64,000 bases of DNA. Origin: Hemerocallis citrina (taxonomy: Eukaryota > Streptophyta > Magnoliopsida > Asparagales > Asphodelaceae). The position numbers were made by a program, and so were the translations under genes. Positions 11,431-22,962 of the stretch are shown one piece after another. The notes beneath the pieces were generated by a model. That model had not been told where the DNA came from, searched no databases, and saw nothing but the letters and a program-made list of their open reading frames with translations. Each line of letters opens with the position of its first letter. Position 1 is the stretch's first letter. The stretch spans positions 36,339,565-36,403,564 of the forward strand of contig CM030362.1 in the NCBI GenBank assembly GCA_017893485.1, read 5' to 3'.

Positions 11431-14400
11431 ACAGCGAGCTTGTCCTAAGCTCGAAATTGGGAAATTTGACACGCAGATCATCAATATCAATCCATGACGC
11501 GTTCTCCACAAATGAGTTCTTCCACTTAATCAGCAGCTTGATGCCGACTCTGTTGTTCTTCTTGAATATCCGACGTCCTAGCACTTGCTCTGGTTCATCT
11601 TCATCATTTGAGGGAATCCACCATTGAGGTAGATCAACTTCGACTTCGGGAAGGTGGGTTCCATGACAAGGTTTGAGCTTAGAGACGTGGAAGACGGGAT
11701 GAATGGACGCTTGCAGAGGTAATTCCAACCGATACGCCACAGCGCCGATCCTCTCTAACACGCGGTAAGGGCCAAAGAACTTGGGCGACAACTTCTGTGC
11801 GCTGGCTCCTCTTATTGAAGATTGTTTATAGGGCTGAATTTTCAAAAAAACCAGATCCCCAACTGCGAATTCCCTCTTCGTCCTTCTTTTGTCTGCAAAG
11901 AGCTTCATCCTTTGCTGCGCAACCTCCAAGTTGTCTCGCAACAGCTGCAAGACTTCATCACGCGAGAATAATCCTTCTTCGACCTCTTGCACTGCAGCCG
12001 TACCTGGCACATAACGCAGCAAGGTTGGGGGTGCTCTCCCGTATACTCCTTGAAAGGGGGTGACGCCGGTGGAGACGTGCCAATTGGTATTGTACCAGAA
12101 CTCCGCCCATCCCAAGAATTTACTCCATTCTCGCTGCTTCTGACCACACAGACATCGCAAGTAAAGCTCCAAAGCCTTATTCACTATTTCCGTCTGTCCG
12201 TCGCTCTGTGGGTGGTATGCCGTGGAGTGTCGGAGTTTGCACTGTTGGAGAGTGAAGAACTCCTTCCAAAATTTGCTCATGAATATTGGATCCCTGTCGC
12301 TTACGATGCTTCACGGCATCCCATGGAGTTTGTACACATGATCGACGAAGATTTGCACAATTGCCTCTACAGTGTATGGATGAGCAATCCCAACAAAATG
12401 CGCATACTTTGTGAGGCGATCGACCACTACCATGACAGCATTCTTCCCTCTGCTTTTGGGTAATCCTTCGAAGAAATCCATGGAAATATCTTCCCACACC
12501 TTCTCTGGAATTGGGAGTGGATGGAGCAAGCCAGCAGGTAAGATAGTTTCAGTCTTGTTCCTTTGGCAGACGAGACATTCTCTAATTTTCAGTTTCACAT
12601 CTTTTGTGATTTCTTCCCATATGAAAGATCTCTTGATCCGATGTAGCGTCTTGTGATATCCAGCGTGTCCCCCCGTCGTCGATGAGTGCATGTCGTGGAA
12701 GATCAAGTGCCGCACCTCTGCCTTCGGGCTGATAAGAATTCTCCCCTTATAATACCACAGGCCTCCCACAACCCTGTAAAGTTGAGGATCCAAGCTCCCG
12801 CTGCGTCTCTTCTCCTCCAGCTGTCGATAGTAGACATCGTGCACAACCAGTTGCTTGATTTCCTCATTCCATTGGGGTACAACCACGGAGATCTCAAAGC
12901 AAGCTTCAGAATGTTCAGATTTCCTCGAAAGACCATCAGTAGCAGGATTTTGAGTTCCTTTTTTGTATTCTACAGTAAATGTGAGCCCAAGCAGTTTCCA
13001 CAACCACTTCTCTTGTATTTCCGTGTTGATCTTTTGTTCCAGGATGTGCTTAATGCTCTGTTGGTCGGTTCGTATCACGAATACATTCCCCAACAGATAG
13101 TGTCGCCATTGTTTGATCGCTTGTAGAATAGCCAATACTTCCTTCTCATATGTGGAGAGCGACAAATTCCTTCCCTTAAGTGCCTTTCTCATGTAGGCGA
13201 TGGGGTGGTGGTCTTGCATTAGAACGGCACCGATGCCTTCCTTAGATGCATCTGTCTCGACAACGAAGGGTTTGGAAAAGTCTGGAGCTTGCAAGACGGG
13301 TGTGGTAGTGAGAGCCCTTTTGAGCTTGCTGAATGCTTCTGAAGCTTCCATCGACCATTTGAAGGCATTTTTCCGCAGTAGCTGAGTGAGCGGCGAGGCA
13401 ATGCTCCCGTAGTCCTTCACGAACCTTCTGTAGTACCCCGTAAGTCCGAGGAACCCTCTCAACTCCTTGATAGTTTTGGGCTCTGGCCATTCTTCTATCG
13501 CCTTGATCTTGCTATCGTCCACCGCAATCCTTGCGGCGCTGATGGTGTGCCCCAAGTATGCGACTGTGGTTCGGCCGAAGCTGCACTTGCTGGGTTTCGC
13601 GAGGAGGTGGTTATTCTTTAACACCATCAGTACCTTCTCCAAATGTGATAGGTGCTCCTCCCAAGAAGAGCTGTAGATTAGTATGTCGTCGAAGAAAACC
13701 AACACAAATTTCCTGAGATACTCAGCGAATATGTTGTTCATCAATTGTTGGAAGGTCGACGGCGCGTTGGTCAGCCCAAAGGGCATTACCACAAATTCGA
13801 AATGCCCGTGGTGGGTTCGAAATGCAGTCTTATGAATGTCGTTGCTGTTAACTCTGATCTGGTGGTATCCCGACCTCAGATCAATCTTGGAGAAGAATCG
13901 CGCCCCATTCAGTTCATCCAACAGCTCATCTATGAGGGGAATAGGAAATTTTGCCTTGACGGTTTGATTATTGAGGGCCCTGTAGTCGACGCACATCCTC
14001 CAACTGCCGTCTGACTTCTTAATCAAAATTACGGGGGAAGAGTAGGGGCTGTGACTGGGTCGAATGAACCCAGCTTCTAGCATTTCTCTAACTTGTTTCT
14101 CAATTTCCGCCTTGTAAGAGTAGGGGTGTTTGTAAGGTCTCAAGCGTACGGGTTTGTGGCCATCTAGGAGGGGAATCTCATGATCGATCTGCCGATGTGG
14201 GGGTAATCGCATTTCCTCTTGGAACACTTCTGGAAATCGATTGAGAGTGCTTTGAATATCGACTGGGTATGTGGTCGCCTGGTTCTCAATCTCATCAGCT
14301 AGACCTTGAACATGTAGTAGATACACTTGACAAACGTAGTTCTTCATTCCCTTTAGCTGTGAAGCTTCCATCATCTGGAGTTGAGGGGGCACTACTCCTT

Positions 14401-16111
14401 TCAATTTCTTCATCTTTCCTTCGACTGTGAAAGCCATTGTCATCTCGCCAAAGTCCATTGTGACCGGTCCCAAGGTGCGAAGCCAGTGAGCTCCTAGGAC
14501 CATTTGCGACGGCCCCAATGGCAACAATAGCAGCTCCGCCTGCAGTGGAACTCCTTGGACTGTAAAGGAGGCATGTTCCACCTTCCCCTCACTTTGCATC
14601 ACCTGGACGTTGGCAACTGTGACATTATATCGGAGCTCTTTATTCACGGGCAATTGTGCTGTCGCAGCTGTGTGGGGGTCAAGATAGTTATGGGTGGAGC
14701 CCGTGTCGATGAGGATGTTCACTTCTCGGCTGTTGATGGTTCCCTTCACCTTCATGGTTTGTGGGTATGTCTGAGTTCCTATTAGAGCATGTAGGGATAT
14801 TTCCGGTTGCTGTAGGCTGGGGTGCGACGGGGAAGATGCTGGGTAGTTTTGAGATGCAATGGAAGGGGGTGAGGAGGTGGAGTGGGGAGTGAGTTGAGTT
14901 GTGGCTAAGAGTTGTTCTTCAGCCACTAAGGTACTCATGGAGTCTTCATCCCCTTGCTCTTCTCCTTCTAGACATTCCAGGTAGTAAAATTTTTGGGTCT
15001 TGCAAATGTGGCCAGCGGTATATTTGTCGTCACAGTTAAAACATAAGTCTCGCACCCTACGTTCCCTCATCTCTTGTAGGCTAAGTCTCCTGGGCACAAA
15101 GTGTTGGTATGGGGGTTTGGAGCTGGCGGCATTAGGGGCGGCAGCAGGTGGAGAGGTAAGCACGGTGGGTTTGGGGGTAAACGACACTCGATAGCTCCTC
15201 TTCAGACAGGCCAATTTCTCTTCGAACCTCTTTGCGAGGCCCATGGCTTCATTCACGTTCTTCGGCCTCTGTGATTTAACGTCCCATCTAATTTCGTCTC
15301 GCAACCCACTGATGAACGTACTCAAATAGTGTTTTTCCGTCCAATCCACTACGAAGTTGGAGAGGCGATCAAATTCCTGAATGTACAACTCGAGGTCTCC
15401 CTTTTGTTGTAACTTAGACAGCATTCCGTTGTAATCTTGGAACTCTGTGGGTCCGAATCTTGTGAGTATCTCCTGTAAAAACTGGGGCCAAGTGATATCT
15501 GGCATCTGAGGCTTAATGTGGCGGCAGAACCATTGCGCAGCTCTTCCCCTCATATTGAGTGACGCATATTTGAGTTTTTGTGTCTCTGGTACTTCATAGA
15601 ATTCCAAGAACTGTTCTACGCCGCAGATCCACTCCGTCGGATCCCCTTCTTTGAAGGTTGGGAACTCCACCTTGAATGGTGTTCGGAAGAAGCCTCCGGG
15701 GTCAGGGAAGAATGGAAAAGGGTTGGGATTCTGGTACTGATGATGGATGGTTTCACGATGGGGGTTGGGTGGAGGGGGTGACTGATGCAGGCTGGGATTA
15801 GTAGGGGGCGTCGGAAGCAGGGGTGGGTGTGGGGGTCGATGCAAGCTCTGCTGTATCATCGCCAGCATGGCGTCCAATCGAACATTCATCCTAGTTTCCA
15901 TTGCAACGAATCGTTCATTGATCCCCTCCGCTATCGATTCGACTCTTTCGGTTAGATAACCACTCCTCAGTTGGATCTCCGCCATTTGACTCTTGAGATT
16001 GGCCACTTCTCCCTCTAGTGGCGCGATCCCTTCATCTCTTCCATCGCCTTTGCTTGGCTCTGATACCAAGTTGTCAGATGGTGGGTCGTGGTGGATTCTG
16101 GATCGGGGCAT
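11429..16111 (-). pseudogene. Gypsy gag-pol polyprotein with one nonsense codon
   Basis: A single frame of about 1560 codons from ATG at 16111, interrupted only by a TGA at 12311-12313. Domains in order: gag capsid (about residues 150-290), zinc knuckle CFNCDDKYTAGHIC (about 355), protease LIDTGSTHNY (about 470), reverse transcriptase with FFDDILIYS (about 805), RNase H VETDASKEGIGAVLMQ (about 950), integrase zinc region (about 1150) and core (MDFFEGLPKS). The stop falls in the integrase core, just before SIVSDRDP. The remaining 283 codons (12280-11429) hold the rest of the integrase and a C-terminal chromodomain (RRIFKKNNRV... LLIKWKNS...ASWIDIDDL). Related copies usually have arginine or lysine at the stop, so a C-to-T change at CGA is plausible. 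Confidence 0.92.
16056..16068 (-). promoter_or_regulatory. Primer-binding site, initiator tRNA-Met type
   Basis: The minus strand reads TGGTATCAGAGCC three bases inside the 5' LTR, the common plant sequence complementary to the 3' end of initiator tRNA-Met that primes minus-strand cDNA. Confidence 0.93.
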
Positions 16112-16508
16112 GGTGTTGTTGGTGCTGGTAGGAAGGGGAAAGAGGGATTGGGGGAAGAAGATAAGAGAAGAGGATAAGGGAAGATTAGAGAAGATAGTAG
16201 AAGATTAGAGAAGATAGAAGGAGATTTTTATTGATTGATTGATCCTTTCTGGAGTTACAGCTCATGTATATATAGAGAATCAAGAAGCCTGTGCAACACA
16301 CACACTAGTACTTCCCTCCCTAGCTCCTCCCGCTCAACTTTCAATTCAAATAAAGTGCGCTAAGCACGTACACATGACTCACTACAGACTCCTTCAACAA
16401 CTGACTACTCTGCTCTTAAATCTAACTCATGTATCTCCTATCTCCTGTGGATGGCTTCTCCCACTGTGGTCGACGATCGGTGCTAACAAACCGGTGGCGC
16501 CCCTAACA
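16072..16508 (-). repeat. 5' LTR of the Gypsy element
   Basis: 437 bp. It differs from the 3' LTR by scattered substitutions and a roughly 20-bp tandem duplication of an AGATTAGAGAAGATAG-type motif near 16185-16215. The TATA-like motif near 16267 reads on the minus strand and would drive transcription towards gag. Confidence 0.95.
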
Positions 16509-16692
16509 CATGGCTAAACAACTTCCCTCGGACTCAAATTTGTGAGAAAGAGAAAGAGAAAGAGAGTTGACGAACTCCAACCGTCTTCCCTTTGAAACCA
16601 AAACAAGGGAAGTTGGTATTCGCTTTCTTCCAATCCAATTAATCGAAGAAAGAAAAAAGAAAATTAAAAGAAGACTACAAAGAAGGAGGAGA

Positions 16693-19600
16693 ATGGTGGA
16701 ATTATCGAGCGGAATTCCTCTATTCTTCCAACAATACATAGCACTATTGAAGAAGAACTCGATCCTGTCATTACGCAACATCAATTCCAGCACACCATCT
16801 TCCAGCTCTTCCCCTACCTCTACATCCTATTACTGCTCTTCATCGTCATGGAGTTAATCAAGTTATCTATATATATTTAAAAAGGTTATCGGCTTTGAGA
16901 ATGTGTCTGATCCACTTGTAGAGGTGCCTTCTAAGCCATCCCTCCCTGTGACGAAAAGTTCTTCATCTTCAAACCATGCTACGATTTTGTGTGGAGTGGC
17001 AACAACAATCCCAGAATCGCCAATATGGTCAATGCAATTATGAGGAACAATTGTGTGGAGGCATTTGTGGAGCCGTGGGGAGCGACGACAGCCTCCGTTG
17101 CGATGTGGTGGTAATAGTCAGCGGTGGTCAAGCGAGGGGATGAGAACGAGGTCACAATCTGGACATGGGTATGTCAATTGGTGGGTATTGTGGTGTCTCG
17201 CGTATGGTGCTTCAAATTGACGTATGAGACACTGCTGGGGGCGACGGCGGGACGGTTGCGGGTTATGGCAAGGACAAATGGAGTACAAGCGAGGGAATGA
17301 GAGAGAATGAGCTCAAATTGGCACGAAAAACTTGCTCTAATGAAGTCGGTCAACCAGTAGGATTAGGTTTTATTGTATTTTTTGTTTGTTGGTTTGGTTG
17401 TATGAGTTTCAGGACCCATATTGGGTTTTCTGAACTACATAAGCCTTATTTTTTGTAGTATATTTTGTTAAACTCTTTTTAATGAAACACGGAGGGGGGA
17501 GGGATTCAACCCACCGTTTAACGAGATTTTTTTTTTATGAGGAACAATCCTCTCAGACTGTAATCATTTATTACTTTTTCTCTTTCTTTCTTTCTTGCTT
17601 TGTTAGCTGGCTTATTATGTTCAATAGTTTTTCCTATGATACATTTTTAATGCAAGAAAGAAAAAATGAAACACATACACAATAACAAAATTACACATGT
17701 CCATTTTTGGTATATGTTGTTATGTGCACCCCTGTTGCTTTGCACTTCGTGGAGAGAAGCCCAAGTGCATGTTATAAGTTATGGCATACAAACTAATACC
17801 ACTGCTCTGCGGAGAGAGAAGAGCGGAAGATCAAGTAGCAGCTGAGCGTGAAATAGCAAGATTGTTGCCCAGAGGTTTTACAATATACTTACTTCGTAAC
17901 TACTACTACTTATCAATTTTCGTAGTTGTAGGCTTCTTATTTAGACTCGCTGTTTTCATTGTCGCCACTTGTGCAGATCCAAAATTTAGCTGGACTGTTG
18001 GATTTAAATACCCCGCCACTATTTTTGGAAGTACAGATGTTGCTGGTGATGCTCAACTATCAACATTGTTGATGCACCTGTATCGAATGAATGATTCCTT
18101 TGTTTACATTTGTGTTTCAAATCAGCTCTATGGTGACAGAGAAAGAATTCAAACTCTGCCAGGTTATATATTGCATGCTTAAATGAGATGTTCCTTTTAT
18201 TTATTTACCCCTTGCTCTTTTTAAATCTGCAATGCATTCTGGCTGTCTTGGTTTACATGGGAGACTTTCTTCACCTTGTTCTCATCCCTACTCACTGTAC
18301 TTCTCGGGAGGCTGTTTAAATTCAAATTTTCTGTAGATGCCAGTTTCACACTCTTATTCCTGACCTTCTTTCTATTCCAAATTTCAATGGTAAGTTTCAA
18401 ATGTTCTTCCATCGGGGTTTAGTAGCAGTATCAGTAGTACTAGTAGCAGAAGTAGTAGTAGTAGTAATAGTGAGCTTCATATCTCATTTATCAGGTTCAA
18501 TTCCTTCCTGTATATTTTTGCAGCACCTTCATATTATCCGCATTTATTAGCAAGTCCTCAAGATCCACAGCCTGCGTGTTTTTGATATTCATCATCAGTG
18601 CCAGAACTCTGGCGTGTTCCTCCATTTGTTCCCCTCGAAATTGCATTCTTCTTTGAAATAGTTGAAAAGGCTTTGACTATAACTATTTTTTAATGATATT
18701 GTAGAATCTCAGATGGCTTATATATGCAACGAAGAAGACTATATATGTCGTATTGTGGAACCTATTTGCTCCACATCTTATTTATCAAGCTACGAACACT
18801 GATGATGGAAAGAGTGGGAACAAGCGCAGAGAATGTACTACATCAGTGTTTGGAGAATGCGAAATCACAATGGTAAGTTACCAACAAATGAAGTGAATAA
18901 GCAAAAAATAAACTGACAAAAAGAAAAAGGAAAATTGTTATTCCATCCTTACAATTTCTCCTCAATATATACATTCTAGTCTGACACCGACAACAAATCA
19001 ACAGGAAGGCATTCTGCTCAGATTCTTGCCAGCTCTCCTCTTCTGGTTTGTTCTAGCTATCTACCTCGACAACATAAGTCCAAACTCCATTGGTGTGAGG
19101 ATACCGGTTTATTACTTTATCCTTCCCTCATATCGGACAGGGAAGGGCAGTAGCAAGGAAGAAGGTACACTCTCAAAATGTACATAATCTGCCTCACTAG
19201 ATTTTTAAAATTATTTATTTATTTTATTTTGTTGTTGTTGTTGAAAAATCCTAGGCCTTTATTTATATCATTTTTATTATTTCAGAAGGAAGCATCCTTA
19301 GGCCAATAGAAGAGATCACTCCAGATGACGAGGATGTACTTGCAGAAGAAACGCTCGTAAGAGAACTAGTAGAAAAGTTCTGCTTGTATTGTAATTCTTG
19401 GGTTCAGTAATACAGGGTAATTAAAATTGTGCAGTATCTGGAATTATAGCCTGATGAGGAGAATGAGAAGTTCCTCAGTTACGTTATCCCTAATGAAAAG
19501 AAGGCGGTTCCTATCGCACTTTTTAGAGGCAACAATCTCAAACTGTTGACAATAAGTTGAGTTTTTTTTGGTTTGTAGATGGAACAGGAGTTCTCCTCTG

Positions 19601-19747
19601 AGCTTCAAGATCGAAAAGAGGAGCTGGGGATATCAGACAGACATCCAACTCAGTCTCACGACAGTTGAGGAGGTGTTTATGAATATTGTGAAGAAAGCAG
19701 CGATGGAAGAGAATGAGAATGCTCCTGTTCCTGATCAAGACCAGTGA
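16693..19747 (+). pseudogene. ABCA2-like: ABCA2-like transporter pseudogene lacking the ATPase core
   Basis: A decayed duplicate of the ABCA2-type transporter. The ATG at 16693 starts MVELSSGIPLFFQQYIALLKKN, the family's N-terminal block; after about 36 codons the match shifts frame (FQLFPYLYILLLLF). Further family blocks follow in order but in changing frames: KFFIFKPCYDFVWSGNN (about 16960), ALHFVERSP (17740), YGIQTN (17777), QVAAEREIAR and DPKFSW (17840-18000), a VTEKE block (18130), a WLSW membrane block (18240), AFISKSSRSTA (18540), FWFVLAIYLDNISPNS (19043) and EEITPDDEDVLAEET (19308). The text then jumps to the C-terminal region, FLSYVIPNEKKAV and EEVFMNIVKKAAMEENEN, ending at 19747. 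Walker A, signature and Walker B motifs are absent. An unexplained stretch at about 17060-17700 lies between blocks. No single ORF spans it. Confidence 0.85.
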
Positions 19748-20211
19748 TTGGTTCTCATCTTATCAACTCGAGCTGCTGAAATTCAAGAGTTCTCACAGGG
19801 TTGAGGCCTGCTAGGAACAGGATGGTACATTGTCAGGTCATTCTGCTGAGACTCATACTAGCTTCACCTGCGCAGTTTACGCGGAATTTATTCGATCTGC
19901 ACCTAGTGTGGTTTGTGACTGACACTGGTCGAGTTGAACTGTAGGCCGGTCAGTGACTAGTAGTTCACATTTTTGCTAGAATCTATGTGCATTCCGCCAC
20001 CCTGTAAAGTTTCAGATTTTCTTTTTGTAGGTACTTTGAGGATAAATATGTGTACTTTCCTTGCTTATTGATGTGGAGAGAAAGGATCAGAGATTTAGGA
20101 AGCTGTAACTTTGCCAAACCTGACCTGTAAAACTGCAACAAGTGTTGCTGTTTACCTCTTGCAAGATTTCTCAAGCTGTTTACAGAAGAACAAGCAGGTA
20201 GCTTTGATTGC
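19748..20211. other. 3' flank of the ABCA2-like pseudogene
   Basis: Probably a former 3' UTR. No coding or RNA features recognised. It ends at the TSD of the short LTR element. Confidence 0.45.
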
Positions 20212-20372
20212 TGATAGAATTATTGAATTTATTATTGATTATTGAATTTGAATAAACTGAGTACAATGTGTCTCCTATATATAGGAGAGAATGGAATACT
20301 AAACTGATACATAATCAATGTGGGACTAAACTAATCTCTCTCATAATATAATACCTAATATAATATCTAACA
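20212..20372 (-). repeat. 3' LTR of the TRIM-like element
   Basis: 161 bp. Contains the palindromic TATA motif TCTCCTATATATAGGAGA, a plausible promoter. It carries TGATAG where the other LTR has TGTTAG. Confidence 0.88.
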
Positions 20373-20437
20373 CCCTCTCAAACGTTGATTTAAGCAACAT
20401 GAGTTTGGAATATTGACGATATTAATGTGGCAGGGAC

Positions 20438-20697
20438 CAGTGGCGGAGCCAGGATTTCCATCCAGCGGGAGCGAAATCACAAGAACTAAACGAAGAAGAA
20501 GCGAGCAGCAGAAGAAGAGAGAGCAGGTCGGGTGGCGTGAGGATCGATTGTATGGGCCTTTACTTGTGAGCCACGCTCAGGGGGAGCGCTGCATGGACTT
20601 CCATTAAAAAAAAAAAAAAACTGCACCTATAGAAAGGACCGGCCCAAACTCAGGGGAAGCAGCCGCTCACCCTGGCTTGGGTGTGGCTCCGCCACTG
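20438..20697. mobile_element. hAT-type MITE inside the TRIM-like element
   Basis: 260 bp with inverted ends CAGTGGCGGAGCCA and a perfect 8-bp TSD GCAGGGAC (20430-20437, 20698-20705). The ends match those of the 1-kb element in the LINE, so both probably used the same transposase source. No coding capacity. Confidence 0.93.
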
Positions 20698-20838
20698 GCA
20701 GGGACGACAAACAGTGATGCAGAAACGACGCATGAATTTAGAATATTGACTCAATTGATGTAACAGGACGACAAACAGTGATACATAAACGATGCTCAAG
20801 TAGATGGTGCAGGCAAGGCGCTCGATGGCACAGGGAAG

Positions 20839-20976
20839 GCGCACTATTGACGCATGTTGGGATCTCACCCCTGACTTGAGAATTGTCGTATGTTGTGGAA
20901 GGAAGTGGCGCACTATTGGCGCATGTTGAAATTTCACTCCTGACTTGAGAATTGTCGTATGTTGTGGAAGGAAGTG
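20839..20976. repeat. Two tandem 69-bp repeats
   Basis: Two adjacent near-identical 69-bp units beginning GCGCACTATT, within the interior of the TRIM-like element. A partial third copy of the CCTGACTT motif follows. Confidence 0.85.
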
Positions 20977-21871
20977 ACACCCCTGACTTTAGAATTGTCC
21001 CTGAACTGAGAACTGTGATGATGTTGATATCTCCCTCCTCTCAAACTCAGTGTGAGTTTGCTGACAAACACTATAGAAGTTGAAGAACCTGCAGGAAAGA
21101 TTTTTTTTTTATAGATTTTTTTAAAAAAAAACAAAACACGGGTTAGGGTTTGTAGCGGGTCGGGTATGCAAACAGATCGGGTGTAGGGTTTGGTTTTGGG
21201 TACGGGTTTAGAAGGAATTCGGATTTGGCTTTTTTTTAGTGGGAAAGAGAACACAGAGAAAAATGATGGCGGCTATAGTTTGGGGTTAGAGATGGCAGCT
21301 AGAGTTTAGGTTAGAGATGGCAGCTAGGGTTTGGAGTGTAGTTGAGGGATGCATTCGGGTGCGAATCTGAAATTGGATAGTGGCGTGGCAGCGGGAATGG
21401 ACGACGACAGAGGTCGGGGTTGTTGGAGATGTCTTGCTGGAGTTCGGGGATTGGAGTTCGCTGAAGACGACGAGGATGGGTTTCAGATTCGTAGTGTCGA
21501 TGAGGAGGATGGGTTTCAGATTCGCAGTGTTGACGATGGGTTCTTCGGGATGTGATGTCGATTCGAGTTGATGAAAGTGTTGTTGGTGGTGCCGGGAGTT
21601 CGCCGGAGATGAGAGGTAGTGGTGGTGTCGCCGGAGTATGGGACGTGAGTTGCTGCTGTTGTTGTTAATGGGCGGCTAGAGTTTTGGTAGAGGTAGTTAA
21701 TGACGACCAGGGTTTTGAATCTGATTGTTTGAAGACGGCTAGAATTTTGGAGACTTGGTCAGGAGAGGATATTAGAAGGTGGAGTGATTCCAATGAAAAC
21801 GAAAATCACTCCACCTCGATAACGATGAGCAAATTAGTATAAGCCTTATAAGAATACTAGCTCTGATACTA

Positions 21872-22034
21872 TGTTAGAATTATTGGATTTATTACTGATT
21901 ATTGAATTTGAATAAATTGAGTACAATGTGTCTCCTGTATATATAGGAGAGAAGAGAATACTAAACTGATACATAATCAATGTGAGACTAAACTAATATC
22001 TCTCATAATATAATATATAATATAATATCTAACA
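21872..22034 (-). repeat. 5' LTR of the TRIM-like element
   Basis: 163 bp, aligned along its whole length with 20212-20372 with few differences. The primer-binding site is adjacent at 21858-21870. Confidence 0.88.
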
Positions 22035-22930
22035 ATTGCGAATAACATTCATTTTTCCTCCTGTGGGAATAAATCAAGAGCAAGGCTACACCCAACCAGA
22101 ACCTTTTCTACAACATTTCTCTTTACCACCTTATGTGATACAATACTATTGGAGGTTTCTACAACATACCCTACAATGACATTCAAAAGTATTTTGCCAC
22201 CTAAGGTCTAAGGTTATAAAGAGAAAGGTTGTAAAAAAAATTGGTGTAGCATTATTGATAAATCAAATAGGACTTGGGTTTTCAATCCATTGCTGTCAAA
22301 TATCAACCCATACAGAACTAAACTGGAATGATTCACTACATCAGGCAAACCCAAAGGTCCTTGAAGATTCAACATGAAAATGCATGACTGTAAAATGTGC
22401 AGAACCTCTTCGAACCTCTACTTCAAGAGAACGAATATACCATAGCTTTGTCAACTTATACATGTAGTCCAGCACATGTACTTCATTAAACAGCAAGCAA
22501 GAGAACTCCAGCAAACAGCAAGCAAAGACACAAGGTAGCTTGGGAACAACGAGCAATACAAATTTAAGTGAATCCAAATGAGCATGTTTTCTTGAGATAT
22601 ATTGATCGAAATTTAACTGGTGACTCTCTTACAATAACATATTCAGTGAAGAAAAACAATGGAGATTTCTCAGAAAATAAAACCAAACCAGAATAACAGA
22701 CTGCCGCTATACATAGCACACACCACACTTGGGTTTTAGACACCATAGAAAAGATGTGCACAAAAAAAAGATGACCATTAAAGACTAATTTATCAAACTA
22801 GTTAGGACCAACATCAGAACTTAATTTATAAACCACAAAACAAATGACAAGAAACGAACGTGAGGGCAGGAACTACAGACCACCTTGTTTGTTGGTTGAT
22901 TACCTTTTGGGAAAAGCTTAACCACCAAGC
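22035..22930. other. 3' flank or UTR of the IQD gene
   Basis: AT-rich sequence downstream of the IQD stop codon (the gene runs leftward). The part next to 22930 is likely 3' UTR; a MITE lies at 22076-22257. No other coding region is supported. Confidence 0.5.
22076..22257. mobile_element. Putative small MITE
   Basis: Imperfect inverted arms: GCTACACC at the left and GGTGTAGC at the right, each followed by matching CTCTTTA...CCTTA text. Its arms and interior resemble the MITEs at 61918 and 62534. No clear TSD, so the edges are approximate. Confidence 0.5.
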
Positions 22931-22962
22931 TTACCTTCTCCATTCTACTTGAATTGGCTTGT
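22931..22962 (-). CDS. IQD31-like: IQD gene, terminal 32-base coding exon
   Basis: After TGCTGCAG the exon supplies two bases that complete a GAC codon with exon 5, then KPIQVEWRR and TAA at 22931-22933. A VEW(R/K)R-type end is typical of the family. It lies 4.7 kb from exon 5 because of transposon-filled intron sequence. Confidence 0.8.

Larger units (their letters stand above)
11000..16508 (-). mobile_element. Ty3/Gypsy chromovirus-type LTR retrotransposon
   Basis: A structurally complete LTR retrotransposon in reverse orientation. Evidence: two near-identical LTRs with TG...CA ends, perfect 5-bp TSD CATGG (10995-10999 and 16509-16513), a primer-binding site matching initiator tRNA-Met, a polypurine tract, and a gag-pol frame ending in a chromodomain. 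The domain order protease, reverse transcriptase, RNase H, integrase, chromodomain defines a plant chromovirus; the Reina lineage is my guess. High LTR identity implies recent insertion. A single TGA disrupts the integrase. Confidence 0.96.
20212..22034 (-). mobile_element. Short non-autonomous LTR retrotransposon (TRIM-like)
   Basis: Two direct LTRs of 161 and 163 bp flank a non-coding interior, with perfect 5-bp TSD ATTGC (20207-20211 and 22035-22039). On the minus strand, LTRs begin TGTTAGATAT. A degenerate tRNA-Met primer-binding site (AGTATCAGAGC) lies just inside the right LTR and a purine-rich GAGAGGG beside the left one. No gag or pol was found. It is about 1.55 kb without its nested MITE, larger than classical TRIMs but of the same design. 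Confidence 0.9.

Noticed and set aside
11147..11497. Plus-strand ORF repeated at 16239
   Set aside because: It is LTR sequence; the repetition is due to the two LTRs, not to a duplicated gene.
11987..14785. Many plus-strand ORFs up to 158 codons
   Set aside because: They are antisense to the Gypsy gag-pol frame and show no protein family features.
17482..17685. Short ORF as a separate gene
   Set aside because: It falls in a low-complexity T-rich part of the ABCA2-like pseudogene between two recognisable blocks.
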